Position numbers and translations under genes: made by a program. Shown one piece after another: positions 34,318 to 44,463 of a stretch of 64,000 bases of DNA. Every line of letters starts with the position of its first letter. Position 1 is the first letter of the stretch. The notes beneath the pieces were generated by a model that saw only the letters and a list, made by a program, of their open reading frames with translations, was not told where the DNA came from and did not search any database. This DNA comes from Pseudomonas viridiflava (GTDB lineage: Bacteria > Pseudomonadota > Gammaproteobacteria > Pseudomonadales > Pseudomonadaceae), in the NCBI RefSeq assembly GCF_900583165.1, contig NZ_UTKY01000122.1, positions 298,120 through 362,119 of the forward strand, in the 5' to 3' direction.

Positions 34318-36063
34318 ATGCCGTTACGGACTCTGGAAACCTGGCCCCACGGCGCAATCATGCTGGACGCGCAACACACGCGTTTTGCCTTGTGGGCGCC
34401 AGACGCGTTTTATGTCAGCGTTGAATTGGAAACCGGCAAGTCCGTCGCCATGCTGCCTCAGGCAGATGGCTGGTTTGAAACCGAAATAGCGTGCCCGGCG
34501 GGCACGCGCTACCGCTTTAATATCGACGGGGAAAAAGATGTACCCGATCCTGCGTCCCGGGCCCAAGCCTCGGACGTGCATGGCTGGAGCCTGGTGGTCG
34601 ACCCGCTCGCCTACCAATGGCGCCACAGCCAGTGGCAAGGCCGCCCTTGGCACGAGGCGGTGATTTACGAAGTGCATGTCGGCGCGCTGGGGGGCTATGC
34701 CGGGGTCGAAAAACATCTGCCGCGCCTGGCCGAACTGGGCGTAACCGCCATTGAACTGATGCCGCTGGCGCAGTTCCCCGGCGAACGCAACTGGGGCTAC
34801 GACGGCGTGTTGCCCTACGCACCCCAAGCCTCCTACGGTACCCCCGAACAGCTCAAGCACCTGATCGACAGTGCGCACGAACACGGCTTGGCGGTGATGC
34901 TCGACGTGGTCTACAACCACTTCGGCCCCGATGGCAACTACCTAGGCCAGTACGCCCAGGGCTTTTTCCGTGAAGACGTGCACACCCCTTGGGGCGCCGG
35001 CATCGACTTCGACCGCCGTGAAGTGCGGGATTTCTTTCTCGATAACGCCCTGATGTGGTTGCTGGAATATCGCTTCGACGGCCTGCGTCTCGACGCCGTG
35101 CACGCCATCGACAACCCCGGCTTCCTCAAGGAACTGGCCCACCGCGTTCGCCAGCAGACGGATATCGGCCGTCACGTTTGGCTGGTGCTTGAGAACGAAT
35201 TCAACCAAGCCAACCTGCTGGAGCAGGATTTTGATGCCCAGTGGAATGACGACGGCCACAACGCCCTGCACGTGTTGCTTACCGGCGAAACCGACGCTTA
35301 TTACAGCGATTTCGCCACTGATACCACAGCCAAACTCGCCCGTTGCCTGGGCGAAGGGTTCATCTATCAGGGCGATACCACCCGCCATGGGCATACCCGT
35401 GGCGAACCCAGCGCGCACCTGCCTCCCAGCGCCTTTGTATTGTTTTTGCAGAACCACGACCAAATTGGCAACCGCGCCCTGGGCGAACGCCTGCACCAGC
35501 TCTGCTCGCCCGAGGCGCTCAAGGCCGCTACCGCGTTATTGCTGATGTCGCCAATGATCCCGCTGATGTTTATGGGGGACGAAGTCAACGCCAGCGAACC
35601 GTTTCTATTCTTCACCGACCATCACGGTGAGCTGGCTGAGGCCGTTCGCGAGGGCCGGCGCAACGAGTTTGCCGACTTCGCCGCCTTTCACGACCCAGAG
35701 CGACGTGAACGCATTCCCGACCCGAATGCCTTGGCCACCTTCCAGCAATCGGCACCGTCGTTTACTGACAACCCGCACACCCAGCTGTACCGCCAATTGC
35801 TGAGCCTGCGCCACCGCCATATCGTGCCGCGCTTGCCTGGCAGCCTGGCATTGGGTGCGCAGGTGCTGGGCGAAGCCGCGGTGTCGGCGCGATGGCGCCT
35901 GGGCGATGGCAGCCTGCTGCAGATCGACCTCAATTTGAGCGCCGCCGCATTGGACCATCCTGCTGCCGAGCATCTTCTATTCGAAACGCCTGCCAACCAG
36001 GGCCCACAGCTGCCGCCCTACAGCGCACGCGTTACCCTATCCCCTGTTGGAGAGCACCCTTGA
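34318..36063 (+). CDS. treZ: Malto-oligosyltrehalose trehalohydrolase
   Basis: This 581-residue GH13 enzyme releases trehalose from maltooligosyl-trehalose made by TreY. An N-terminal CBM48-like beta domain covers about residues 1-100. The barrel carries 'LDVVYNHFGPDGNYL', 'FDGLRLDAVHAI' (nucleophile Asp), 'LVLENEFNQ' (acid Glu) and 'LFLQNHDQIGNRALG', the TreZ-specific form of the last region. AGGGAGG precedes the ATG. The stop overlaps the malQ start, indicating translational coupling. Confidence 0.94.
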   Translation: MPLRTLETWPHGAIMLDAQHTRFALWAPDAFYVSVELETGKSVAMLPQADGWFETEIACPAGTRYRFNIDGEKDVPDPASRAQASDVHGWSLVVDPLAYQWRHSQWQGRPWHEAVIYEVHVGALGGYAGVEKHLPRLAELGVTAIELMPLAQFPGERNWGYDGVLPYAPQASYGTPEQLKHLIDSAHEHGLAVMLDVVYNHFGPDGNYLGQYAQGFFREDVHTPWGAGIDFDRREVRDFFLDNALMWLLEYRFDGLRLDAVHAIDNPGFLKELAHRVRQQTDIGRHVWLVLENEFNQANLLEQDFDAQWNDDGHNALHVLLTGETDAYYSDFATDTTAKLARCLGEGFIYQGDTTRHGHTRGEPSAHLPPSAFVLFLQNHDQIGNRALGERLHQLCSPEALKAATALLLMSPMIPLMFMGDEVNASEPFLFFTDHHGELAEAVREGRRNEFADFAAFHDPERRERIPDPNALATFQQSAPSFTDNPHTQLYRQLLSLRHRHIVPRLPGSLALGAQVLGEAAVSARWRLGDGSLLQIDLNLSAAALDHPAAEHLLFETPANQGPQLPPYSARVTLSPVGEHP

Positions 36064-38144
36064 GTGATGCGAACCTGGAAATCCTCGCCAGCCGAGCCGG
36101 CCTGGCCGTCGATTGGATCGACGCGAACGGCCGCCCGCAACGTGTGACACCCGACGCCCTGCGCGCCGTACTCAAAGGCTTGGGCCACCCCGCTGACAGC
36201 AACGCTGAGATTGATGCCAGCCTGCTCGAATTGGAGCACGTGCAAAACGACAAGCAACTGCCGCCCTTGCTCACGATCGACAGCGGCGAGGGTCTGGACC
36301 TGGCCCGCTATTTCGAACCCGACACTCAGTGCCGAGTCAGCCTCGAAAGCGGTGAAACCCTGGAGTTGCGGTTGGACGGCGACGGCATATTGCCCGGCGT
36401 CATTGCCTTGGGTTACCACCAAGTGCATATCAATGATCAGACGTTCACCCTGGCCGTGGCCCCCACCCATTGCTACAGCGTGGCTGAAGCGGTGGACAAC
36501 CAGCCCGCCCGCGCCTGGGGCCTCAGTGCGCAACTCTATGCATTGCGCCGCCTGGGCGATGGTGGCTTCGGCGATACCCTGGCCCTCGAGCACCTGGCGC
36601 GCTCGGCGGCCGAACGGGGTGCCGATGCATTGGCGATCAGCCCGATGCACGCGATGTTCAGTGCCGATACTGGTCGTTACAGCCCCTACTCACCGTCCAG
36701 CCGATTGTTTCTCAATAGTCTGTATGCCTCGCCCAGCTGCATCCTCGGTGAACGGGAAGTGCGCAACGCCATTGACGCCCTGGGCCTGACAGACGAGCTG
36801 CACACCCTGGAACAACACACCCTTATCGACTGGCCCGCCGCTGCCGAGGCCAAGCAGCGCCTGCTACGCAAGCTGTATGAAGACTTCCGTCACGGCCAGC
36901 ACCCGCAACATGCGGATTTTCTCAGTTTCCGCCAGGCCGGCGGCGAAGCCTTGGAGAACCACTGCCGTTTCGAGGCAGTGCAGACCCTGCGGGCGGCCGC
37001 TGGCGAAGACCTCGACTGGCGCCACTGGCCCGAAGAATGGCGCACGCCCCAGGGCCCTGCACTGGCTAAATTCGCCGAAGAACACGCCGAGGAGATCGGC
37101 TACTTTGCCTTCAGCCAATGGCTAATCGCCCGTAGCCTTGCGCGTGCGCAACAGGCCGCGCGAGGCGCCGGCATGGGTGTCGGCCTGATCGCCGACCTGG
37201 CAGTGGGCGCCGATGGCGGCGGCAGCCAGGCCTGGAGCCGTCAGGATGAATTGCTCGCCGACCTTACCGTGGGCGCACCGCCGGATATTCTCAACCGCGC
37301 CGGTCAAGGCTGGGGCATCTCTGCATTTTCCCCCGAAGGCCTCAAGCGCAATGGCTTTCGGGCCTTTATTGAAATGCTGCGGGCCAACTTCGCCCATGCC
37401 GGGGGCCTGCGTATCGACCACGTGATGGGGCTGCAACGCCTGTGGGTGATCCCTATGGACGCCTCGCCACGGGAAGGCGCGTACCTGTATTACCCGGTGG
37501 ACGACCTGCTGCGCCTGCTTGCACTTGAGTCCCACCGTCACCAGGCCATCGTCCTCGGTGAAGACTTGGGCACGGTGCCCGACGGCCTGCGGGAAAAACT
37601 GATAGGCCGCTCGATCCTCGGCATGCGCGTGCTGCTGTTCGAGCAAAACCACGAGGGCCAGTTCAAGCCGATTCTTGATTGGCCGGACAACGCCTTGGCC
37701 ACCACCAGCACCCATGACCTGCCGACCCTCAACGGCTGGTGGCACAGCCGCGATATCGAATGGAATATCCAGCTGGGTCTGATCGACGCCCCAACCGTCG
37801 AACAGTGGAGCGAACACCGCCTGCGTGAACGCCAGGCCTTGCGCCAGGCGCTGAGCCAAGACCCACAGAACTTCGTCGATGAGATCCGCAATGACACTGA
37901 CCATATGATCGACGCCAGCGTCCGTTACCTGGGCCACACCCGTGCACCGCTGGTGCTGCTGCCGCTGGAAGACGCCCTTGGCGTCGAAGAGCAGGCTAAC
38001 TTGCCGGGCACCACCGACACCCATCCCAACTGGCGGCGACGCCTGCCGGGTGAAGCCTCGGCCCTGCTGGATAACGACAGTGCCGCGCGCCGTCTGGAAC
38101 TGCTGGCCGTCGCTCGAAACCAAGCCTATGAGCGTGACCGATGA
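36060..38144 (+). CDS. malQ: 4-alpha-glucanotransferase (amylomaltase)
   Basis: The product has 694 residues and moves maltosyl units between alpha-1,4-glucans. 'ISPMHAMFSADTGRYSPYSP', 'GGLRIDHVMGLQRLW' (nucleophile Asp), 'VLGEDLGTVP' (acid Glu) and 'TSTHDLPTLNGWW' mark a GH77 enzyme; the first 150 residues are the extra N-terminal domains seen in proteobacterial MalQ. The start is a TTG at 36060 overlapping the treZ stop, with GGAGAG 7 bases upstream. No in-frame ATG or GTG lies near, so the weak start is probably real. The stop overlaps treY by ATGA. Confidence 0.93.
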   Translation: MSDANLEILASRAGLAVDWIDANGRPQRVTPDALRAVLKGLGHPADSNAEIDASLLELEHVQNDKQLPPLLTIDSGEGLDLARYFEPDTQCRVSLESGETLELRLDGDGILPGVIALGYHQVHINDQTFTLAVAPTHCYSVAEAVDNQPARAWGLSAQLYALRRLGDGGFGDTLALEHLARSAAERGADALAISPMHAMFSADTGRYSPYSPSSRLFLNSLYASPSCILGEREVRNAIDALGLTDELHTLEQHTLIDWPAAAEAKQRLLRKLYEDFRHGQHPQHADFLSFRQAGGEALENHCRFEAVQTLRAAAGEDLDWRHWPEEWRTPQGPALAKFAEEHAEEIGYFAFSQWLIARSLARAQQAARGAGMGVGLIADLAVGADGGGSQAWSRQDELLADLTVGAPPDILNRAGQGWGISAFSPEGLKRNGFRAFIEMLRANFAHAGGLRIDHVMGLQRLWVIPMDASPREGAYLYYPVDDLLRLLALESHRHQAIVLGEDLGTVPDGLREKLIGRSILGMRVLLFEQNHEGQFKPILDWPDNALATTSTHDLPTLNGWWHSRDIEWNIQLGLIDAPTVEQWSEHRLRERQALRQALSQDPQNFVDEIRNDTDHMIDASVRYLGHTRAPLVLLPLEDALGVEEQANLPGTTDTHPNWRRRLPGEASALLDNDSAARRLELLAVARNQAYERDR

Positions 38145-40876
38145 AGGCCCTGCCACTGCGCGCCACCCAGCGCCTGCAATTTCATAAAGGTTTTACCCTG
38201 GATGATGCGGTGCCGCTGGTGCCGTACTTCGCCAAACTCGGTATCAGCCACCTCTATGCCTCGCCCCTGCTCAGTGCCCGCGCTGGCTCCATGCATGGCT
38301 ATGACGTGGTAGACCCCACTCGTGTCAATCCGGAGCTGGGCGGCGAACCCGCGTTGCGTCGCCTGGTGGCTGCCCTGCGTGAACACGACATGGGCCTGAT
38401 CCTGGATATCGTCTCCAACCATATGGCCGTGGGCGGCGCCGATAACCCTTGGTGGTTGGACCTGCTGGAGTGGGGCCGCCTGAGCCCCTACAGCGAGTTC
38501 TTCGATATCCAATGGCATTCACCCGACCCGTTGCTCAAGGGCCAATTGCTGATGCCGTTCCTCGGCAGTGATTACGGCGAAGCCTTGCAGACCGGCACTG
38601 TGAAGCTGCGTTTTGATGCCGCCCACGGCGAGTTTTACGTCGAGCACTACGAACACCGTTTCCCGATTTGTCCGAAGGATTACGCGGCGATCCTGGGTCA
38701 CGACGCGTTGCTCAAGCCACTGTCCGAACGCTTCAGCGCCCTCGCCTATCAGGACGACGCCTACCACGAAGCGGCGTGGCTCAAACAAGCACTGGCCGAA
38801 CGGGCTACCGAAGGCAACGTGCTGAACGCCATCGAAGAGCAAGTGGCAGCGTTTGACTTCGACCGCCTGCATCAACTGCTGGAACAACAGGCCTACCGCC
38901 TTGCCAGTTGGCGCACCGCAGCGGACGACATCAACTGGCGGCGCTTCTTCGACGTCAACGAACTGGGCGGCCTGCGAGTTGAACGTACCGCCGTGTTCGA
39001 GGCCACCCACGGCAAAATTTTCGAGCTCATCAGCGAAGGCCTGGTGGACGGCCTGCGCATCGACCATATCGACGGGCTGGCCGACCCACGCGGCTATTGC
39101 CGCAAACTGCGGCGCCGGGTGGACTCACTGGCGCCGGATCGGCACTTGCCGATCTTCGTCGAGAAGATTCTCGGTGAAGGCGAAACCTTGCGCGAGGACT
39201 GGCAGGTCGACGGCACCACCGGCTATGAGTTCATGAACCAATTGTCGCTGCTGCAACATCACCCGGACGGTTCCGAACCGCTGGCCCAGTTGTGGACACG
39301 CCACAGCGAACGCCCTTCAGCGTTTATCGAAGAAGCCCGGCTGGCTCGTCAGCAGATCCTTAACGGCTCCCTCGGTGGCGACTTTGAAAGCGTGGCCCAG
39401 GCCTTGCTGCAAGTGGCCCGCGACGACGTGATGACCCGCGACTTGACCCTGGGCGCGATCCGCCGCGCCTTGCAGGAATTGATCGTGCATTTTCCGGTGT
39501 ATCGCACCTATATCAGCGCACGCGGGCGCAGCGAGGCCGACGACAAGCTCTTCGAGCACGCCATGGAAGGCGCGCGCAGCACCCTCGGCGAAGGCGACTG
39601 GCCGGTGCTCGACCATCTGGCTAACTGGCTGGGCGGCGAGCCTTGGCGTCATCGTCCGGTGGGCCGTGAGCGCAAGATCCTCAAGCATGCCTGCGTGCGC
39701 TTCCAGCAACTGACCTCGCCCGCCGCCGCCAAGGCCGTGGAAGACACGGCGTTCTATCGCTCGGCGGTGCTGCTGTCGCGTAACGACGTGGGCTTCAGCA
39801 CCGAGCAATTCAGCGCGCCATTGGCCGAGTTTCATGCGGTCAATCAACAGCGCTTGCAGAGCTTCCCGGACAACCTGCTGGCCACCGCCACCCACGACCA
39901 CAAACGCGGCGAAGACACCCGCGCTCGCCTGGCGATACTCAGTGAGTGCGCGCCGTGGTATGCCGAACAGGTGGAGCTCTGGCGCACCCTCGCCGCGCCG
40001 CTGCGTAGCGAGAGCAGCCCTTCGGCCGGTGATGAGCTGATCCTGTATCAAGTGCTTCTGGGCAGTTGGCCGCTTGACCAGGCTGACGACTTCGAGGGCT
40101 ACCAACAGCGCCTGTGGCAGTGGCAACAGAAAGCCTTGCGTGAAGCCAAGCTGCAAAGCAGTTGGAGCGCGCCCAATGAGGCCTACGAGCAAGGCGTTGA
40201 GGCGTTCCTGTCGCGTCTATTGCTCAGCGATGAAGGCCGCGCACTGCGCACGGCCATCGGCAACGCCGCCCAAGCCATCGCCCCGGCCGGTGCACTCAAT
40301 GGCCTGGCGCAATCTTTGCTTCGCATGACCGTGCCGGGTGTGCCCGACCTGTACCAGGGCGATGAGTTCTGGGACTTCAGCCTGGTAGACCCGGACAACC
40401 GTCGGCCAGTGGACTTTAACGCTCGGCAACAGGCGCTGGATGCGCCGCCGGACCTTGGCGAACTGCTGTTCCATTGGCGCGACGGGCGTATCAAGCAGGC
40501 GTTGATTGCCCAGGTGCTGGGCTTGCGCAAAGCTCATCCTGAACTGTTTCGAAGCGGCGCTTACACACCGCTGGAAGTGGTGGGCAAACAGGCCGAACGG
40601 GTGGTTGCGTTCGCTCGCGAACACCAAGGCAAATACCTGCTGGTGGTGGTGCCACGCTGGCCTCATCGCCTGCTTGAAAACGGTGTACACCCCCAAATCA
40701 ATGCGCAGGTTTGGGGCGATACACGGGTGAAATTACCGTTCGCCGTGCCAACGCAAAACTGGAAGGGACTTTTTCATACGGGCGCAGTCACACCAAACAA
40801 GGAGCTGTTGGTCAGCACTGCCCTGGGGGATCTCCCGGTCAATGTCTTTATCAATCCTGATGATCAAGAAAGCTGA
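38141..40876 (+). CDS. treY: Maltooligosyltrehalose synthase
   Basis: This 911-residue GH13 enzyme isomerises the reducing-end alpha-1,4 link of maltodextrins to alpha-1,1, forming the substrate of TreZ. 'LGISHLYASPLLSARAGSMH' near the N-terminus, 'LDIVSNHMAVGGADNPWW', 'VDGLRIDHIDGLADPRGY' (nucleophile Asp), 'IFVEKILGEGE' (acid Glu) and 'ATATHDHKRGEDTRARLA' are all TreY-type. It starts with an ATGA overlap with malQ. Together treZ-malQ-treY form a coupled block that turns glycogen-type glucan into trehalose, a stress protectant. Confidence 0.95.
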   Translation: MKALPLRATQRLQFHKGFTLDDAVPLVPYFAKLGISHLYASPLLSARAGSMHGYDVVDPTRVNPELGGEPALRRLVAALREHDMGLILDIVSNHMAVGGADNPWWLDLLEWGRLSPYSEFFDIQWHSPDPLLKGQLLMPFLGSDYGEALQTGTVKLRFDAAHGEFYVEHYEHRFPICPKDYAAILGHDALLKPLSERFSALAYQDDAYHEAAWLKQALAERATEGNVLNAIEEQVAAFDFDRLHQLLEQQAYRLASWRTAADDINWRRFFDVNELGGLRVERTAVFEATHGKIFELISEGLVDGLRIDHIDGLADPRGYCRKLRRRVDSLAPDRHLPIFVEKILGEGETLREDWQVDGTTGYEFMNQLSLLQHHPDGSEPLAQLWTRHSERPSAFIEEARLARQQILNGSLGGDFESVAQALLQVARDDVMTRDLTLGAIRRALQELIVHFPVYRTYISARGRSEADDKLFEHAMEGARSTLGEGDWPVLDHLANWLGGEPWRHRPVGRERKILKHACVRFQQLTSPAAAKAVEDTAFYRSAVLLSRNDVGFSTEQFSAPLAEFHAVNQQRLQSFPDNLLATATHDHKRGEDTRARLAILSECAPWYAEQVELWRTLAAPLRSESSPSAGDELILYQVLLGSWPLDQADDFEGYQQRLWQWQQKALREAKLQSSWSAPNEAYEQGVEAFLSRLLLSDEGRALRTAIGNAAQAIAPAGALNGLAQSLLRMTVPGVPDLYQGDEFWDFSLVDPDNRRPVDFNARQQALDAPPDLGELLFHWRDGRIKQALIAQVLGLRKAHPELFRSGAYTPLEVVGKQAERVVAFAREHQGKYLLVVVPRWPHRLLENGVHPQINAQVWGDTRVKLPFAVPTQNWKGLFHTGAVTPNKELLVSTALGDLPVNVFINPDDQES

Positions 40877-40900
40877 AAATTTTCTGTGAGGAGCATTGCG

Positions 40901-41173
40901 ATGAGTACTGAAGACAAACGCGTACGCGAGTTAGCGCATCAGATCTGGGAGTCTGAGGGTAAACCTCACGGGGAAGATGCGCGGCACTGGGAGATGGCGC
41001 GCAAACTGGCAGAAGCCGAAGCGCTGACGCCAAGTAAGCCCAAGGCTGCCACCAAGCCGAAGACGGCTGCGCCAAAACCTGCGGCCAAGGCCAAACCACC
41101 GGCCCCGACTGCCAGTAAGCCGACCCCGCCGGCTGCCAAAAAGCCGCCAGCGCCAAAAAAGCCAAAGCCTTAA
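40901..41173 (+). CDS. DUF2934 protein with Lys/Pro/Ala-rich tail
   Basis: From the ATG at 40901 (GTGAGGAGC ribosome site) the product has 90 residues. The first 45 match DUF2934: 'VRELAHQIWESEGKPHGED' followed by 'HWEMARKLAEAEAL'. The rest is a low-complexity tail of Lys, Pro and Ala, positively charged and probably disordered, resembling histone-like AlgP tails. Such genes are common next to glycogen/trehalose genes in Pseudomonas, but the function is unknown. The tail could bind nucleic acid or acidic polymer. Confidence 0.85.
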   Translation: MSTEDKRVRELAHQIWESEGKPHGEDARHWEMARKLAEAEALTPSKPKAATKPKTAAPKPAAKAKPPAPTASKPTPPAAKKPPAPKKPKP

Positions 41174-41190
41174 TCGGTCAAGCCTTTCAA

Positions 41191-41223
41191 GCCTCCTTCC
41201 GGCGCTGCCGGGAGGGGGTTATT
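41191..41223 (+). terminator. Weak hairpin between the DUF2934 gene and glgX
   Basis: GCCTCC-TT-CCGGC pairs imperfectly with GCCGG-GAGG and is followed by GGTTATTTC. It might attenuate rather than fully stop transcription into glgX. Confidence 0.35.
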
Positions 41224-41303
41224 TCATTACTCATATCGTCAGCTGAAATTTCGTCAGCACGGCCGTGTTCGGCCTGAAAAAAGACCCTTGCAGGAGCAGC
41301 ACC

Positions 41304-43463
41304 ATGAGCAACCCGGAAAAAAACCCACCGACGCCGAGCAACGAGCCGTCGCGGATTCGTGAAGGTTTGCCCTTCCCGCTTGGCGCGACCTGGGACGGTC
41401 TGGGCGTCAACTTCGCTTTATTTTCCGCCAATGCGACCAAGGTGGAACTGTGCCTGTTCGACGATTCCGGCGAAGTGGAACTGGAACGTATCGAGCTGCC
41501 TGAATACACCGATGAGACCTTCCACGGTTATCTGCCCGACGCCCACCCCGGGCTGATCTACGGCTACCGTGTGTACGGCGCCTACGACCCGGCAAACGGG
41601 CACCGCTTCAACCACAACAAACTGCTGATCGACCCCTATGCCAAGCAACTGGTGGGCGAACTCAAATGGTCTGAAGCGCTGTTCGGCTACACCATCGGCC
41701 ACCCTGATGATGACCTCAGCTTCGACGAACGCGACAGCGCGCCCTTCGTGCCCAAATGCAAAGTCATCGACCCGGCGCACACGTGGGGGAATGACCAGCC
41801 AGTGCGGGTGCCGTGGGACCGTACGATCATTTATGAAACTCACCTGCGCGGCATCAGCATGCGTCACCCCTCGGTGGCGGAGTCAGTGCGTGGTACCTGC
41901 GCCGGTTTGATGGAAGACGATGTACTCAAGCACATTCGCCAGTTAGGCATTTCATCGGTTGAACTGCTGCCCGTACACGCCTTCGTCAATGACCAGCATC
42001 TGCTGGAAAAAGGCATGACCAACTACTGGGGCTATAACAGCATCGCGTTCTTCGCCCCTGACCCGCGCTACCTGGCCAGCGGCAAGATTGCCGAGTTCAA
42101 GGAGATGGTTGCGCACCTGCATGAGCAGAAGCTCGAAGTGATCCTCGACGTGGTCTACAACCACACTGCCGAAGGCAACGAACGTGGCCCTACCCTGTCG
42201 ATGCGCGGTATCGACAACGCCTCGTACTATCGGCTGATGCCGGACGACAAGCGCTTCTATATCAACGATTCCGGCACCGGTAATACCCTCGACCTGAGTC
42301 ACCCATGCGTGCTGCAAATGGTCACCGACTCACTGCGCTATTGGGCGACCGAGATGCACGTCGACGGCTTCCGTTTTGACTTGGCAACTATCCTCGGCCG
42401 TTACCGTGAAGGGTTTGATGAACGCCACAGTTTCCTCGTCGCCTGTCGCCAGGACCCGGTACTGCGTCAGCTCAAATTGATTGCAGAACCGTGGGACTGC
42501 GGCCCAGGGGGTTACCAAGTGGGTAATTTCCCGCCGGGCTGGGTGGAATGGAACGACCGTTTCCGCGATACCGTGCGGGCGTTCTGGAAAGGCGACGACG
42601 GCCAACTGGCGGACTTTGCTGCGCGCATGACCGCTTCGGGCGAGATGTTCAACCACCGTGGGCGTAGGCCATACAGCTCGGTGAACTTCATCACCGCCCA
42701 TGACGGTTTCACGCTCCACGACCTAGTGTCGTACAACGACAAACACAACGAAGCCAACGACGAAAATAACCAGGACGGCAGCAACAACAACCTGTCGTGG
42801 AACCATGGCGTCGAAGGCCCCACCGACGACCCGGAAATCAACGCATTGCGCCTGCGCCAGATGCGTAATTTCTTCGCTACCCTGCTACTGGCCCAAGGCA
42901 CACCGATGCTTGTGGCGGGCGACGAGTTTGCGCGCACCCAGCACGGCAACAACAATGCCTATTGCCAAGACAGCGAGATTGGTTGGGTCAACTGGGACCT
43001 GGACGAAGACGGCAAGGCACTGCTCAAGTTCGTCAAACGCTTGATCAAGCTGCGGTTGGCGTACCCGATCCTGCGCCGTGGGCGCTTCCTGGTGGGCGAT
43101 TACAACGAAGACATCGGTGTAAAAGATGTCACTTGGCTAGCGCCGGGCGGCGAAGAAATGACCACCGAACAGTGGCAGGACAGCCATGGCCGCTGCCTGG
43201 GCATGCTGATGGATGGCCGCGCCCAGGAGACCGGGATCCGCCGGGCAGGTGCCGACGCCACCTTGCTGCTGGTGGTGAACGCTCACCATGACATGGTCAA
43301 CTTCCGCCTGCCTCCCGTGCCCGAAGGCGAGTTCTGGACCTGCATGCTCGATACCAACTCCCCCGCGATACGTGGCCAGGAGCGATTTGATTTCGAACAT
43401 GAATACGCGGTAACCGGTCGTTCATTGCTCCTGTTCGAACTGCAGCGCGAAGACGAGGTGTGA
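41304..43463 (+). CDS. glgX: Glycogen debranching enzyme
   Basis: The 719-residue GH13 isoamylase-type enzyme hydrolyses alpha-1,6 branches of limit dextrin. An N-terminal CBM48 domain ('GATWDGLGVNFALFSANATK') precedes the barrel with 'EVILDVVYNHTAEGNE', 'VDGFRFDLATILG' (nucleophile Asp), 'LIAEPWDCG' (acid Glu) and 'FITAHDGFTLHDLVSYNDKH'. GCAGGAGCAGC precedes the ATG at 41304; the longer frame from 41265 is rejected. It supplies linear maltodextrins to MalQ and TreY. The next gene starts 1 base after its stop. Confidence 0.94.
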   Translation: MSNPEKNPPTPSNEPSRIREGLPFPLGATWDGLGVNFALFSANATKVELCLFDDSGEVELERIELPEYTDETFHGYLPDAHPGLIYGYRVYGAYDPANGHRFNHNKLLIDPYAKQLVGELKWSEALFGYTIGHPDDDLSFDERDSAPFVPKCKVIDPAHTWGNDQPVRVPWDRTIIYETHLRGISMRHPSVAESVRGTCAGLMEDDVLKHIRQLGISSVELLPVHAFVNDQHLLEKGMTNYWGYNSIAFFAPDPRYLASGKIAEFKEMVAHLHEQKLEVILDVVYNHTAEGNERGPTLSMRGIDNASYYRLMPDDKRFYINDSGTGNTLDLSHPCVLQMVTDSLRYWATEMHVDGFRFDLATILGRYREGFDERHSFLVACRQDPVLRQLKLIAEPWDCGPGGYQVGNFPPGWVEWNDRFRDTVRAFWKGDDGQLADFAARMTASGEMFNHRGRRPYSSVNFITAHDGFTLHDLVSYNDKHNEANDENNQDGSNNNLSWNHGVEGPTDDPEINALRLRQMRNFFATLLLAQGTPMLVAGDEFARTQHGNNNAYCQDSEIGWVNWDLDEDGKALLKFVKRLIKLRLAYPILRRGRFLVGDYNEDIGVKDVTWLAPGGEEMTTEQWQDSHGRCLGMLMDGRAQETGIRRAGADATLLLVVNAHHDMVNFRLPPVPEGEFWTCMLDTNSPAIRGQERFDFEHEYAVTGRSLLLFELQREDEV

Positions 43464-43464
43464 C

Positions 43465-44463
43465 ATGGCTTTGCATGGATTCCTTCAAGGCAACCGGGCG
43501 TATGCGGACACGCATGCCCTGGGCGTTGCGCTGAAGGCACTTCAGGAAGAGGGGCTCGACCAGCTGCCGCTGCCGGGCGGCGGCGATACCTTGGCACGCT
43601 TCAGCCGCCTGGCCCAGGTTGCCGGCCATGACCTGCGCCTGTGCAAGTTGTTTGAAGGGCATACCGATGCCTTGGCGATTCTTGCCGAACTCGACAGCCC
43701 GCTGCCGCCGATCGGTAGCACATGGGGCATGTGGGCCGCTGAACCCCCAAACGCCAAAGTGCGGGTGCGCCGTGACGGGCATCTGCTGAAGGTGGATGGG
43801 CGCAAGGCTTGGTGCTCTGGCGCAGCGGTGGTCAGTCACGGGCTACTGACAGCCTGGGACGAAGATGACCATCCGCAACTGGTCGCGGTGCAGATGGCAC
43901 AACCCGGTATCACTGTCACAGACGACGGATGGAACGCCGTGGGAATGGCCGCCACGGGCAGTGTCGAAGTGTTGTTCGACGGGGCCGCGGGGCTGGCCGT
44001 GGGTGGCGCGGGGGACTATTTGTCACGCCCCGGTTTCTGGCAGGGCGGGATCGGCATCGCCGCGTGCTGGTATGGCGGTGCACAACGTCTGGGCGAAGTC
44101 TTGCGGATTCAATGCAGCAAGCGCCCGGAGCCCCACGCGCTCGCTCATCTGGGTGCGGTCGACAGTGCGTTGAACAGCGCGGCTTGCGTACTACGCGCCA
44201 GCGCGGCGCAGGTTGATCGCGAGCCGTTCGCCAATGCCCGCCACCTTGCCCAGCAGGCGCGTGCGTGCATCGAAGACACGGTGGAACAAGTGATTCATCA
44301 CGTGGGCCGCGCCGTCGGTGCTGGACCGTATTGTAAAGACCCCCACTTTGCGCAGCTGATGGTCGACTTGCCGGTGTATGTACGGCAAAGCCATGCCGAG
44401 CGCGATCTGGCCGCGCTGGGTGAGCAGGTGGCAGGTGAACCGACAGGGAGGTGGCAGTTATGA
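43465..44463 (+). CDS. Acyl-CoA dehydrogenase family protein
   Basis: The 332-residue protein is shorter than typical acyl-CoA dehydrogenases (about 380). 'KVRVRRDGHLLKVDGRKAWCSGAAVVSHGL' spans the middle beta domain that holds FAD, and the C-terminal helical part has 'GIGIAACWYGGAQR' and 'EDTVEQVIHHVGRAVGAGPY'. The usual catalytic Glu region is not clear to me. It begins the second half of the cluster, with tight overlaps to a PIG-L deacetylase and a methyltransferase, so it probably modifies an acyl group of a common product. The substrate is unknown. Confidence 0.8.
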   Translation: MALHGFLQGNRAYADTHALGVALKALQEEGLDQLPLPGGGDTLARFSRLAQVAGHDLRLCKLFEGHTDALAILAELDSPLPPIGSTWGMWAAEPPNAKVRVRRDGHLLKVDGRKAWCSGAAVVSHGLLTAWDEDDHPQLVAVQMAQPGITVTDDGWNAVGMAATGSVEVLFDGAAGLAVGGAGDYLSRPGFWQGGIGIAACWYGGAQRLGEVLRIQCSKRPEPHALAHLGAVDSALNSAACVLRASAAQVDREPFANARHLAQQARACIEDTVEQVIHHVGRAVGAGPYCKDPHFAQLMVDLPVYVRQSHAERDLAALGEQVAGEPTGRWQL

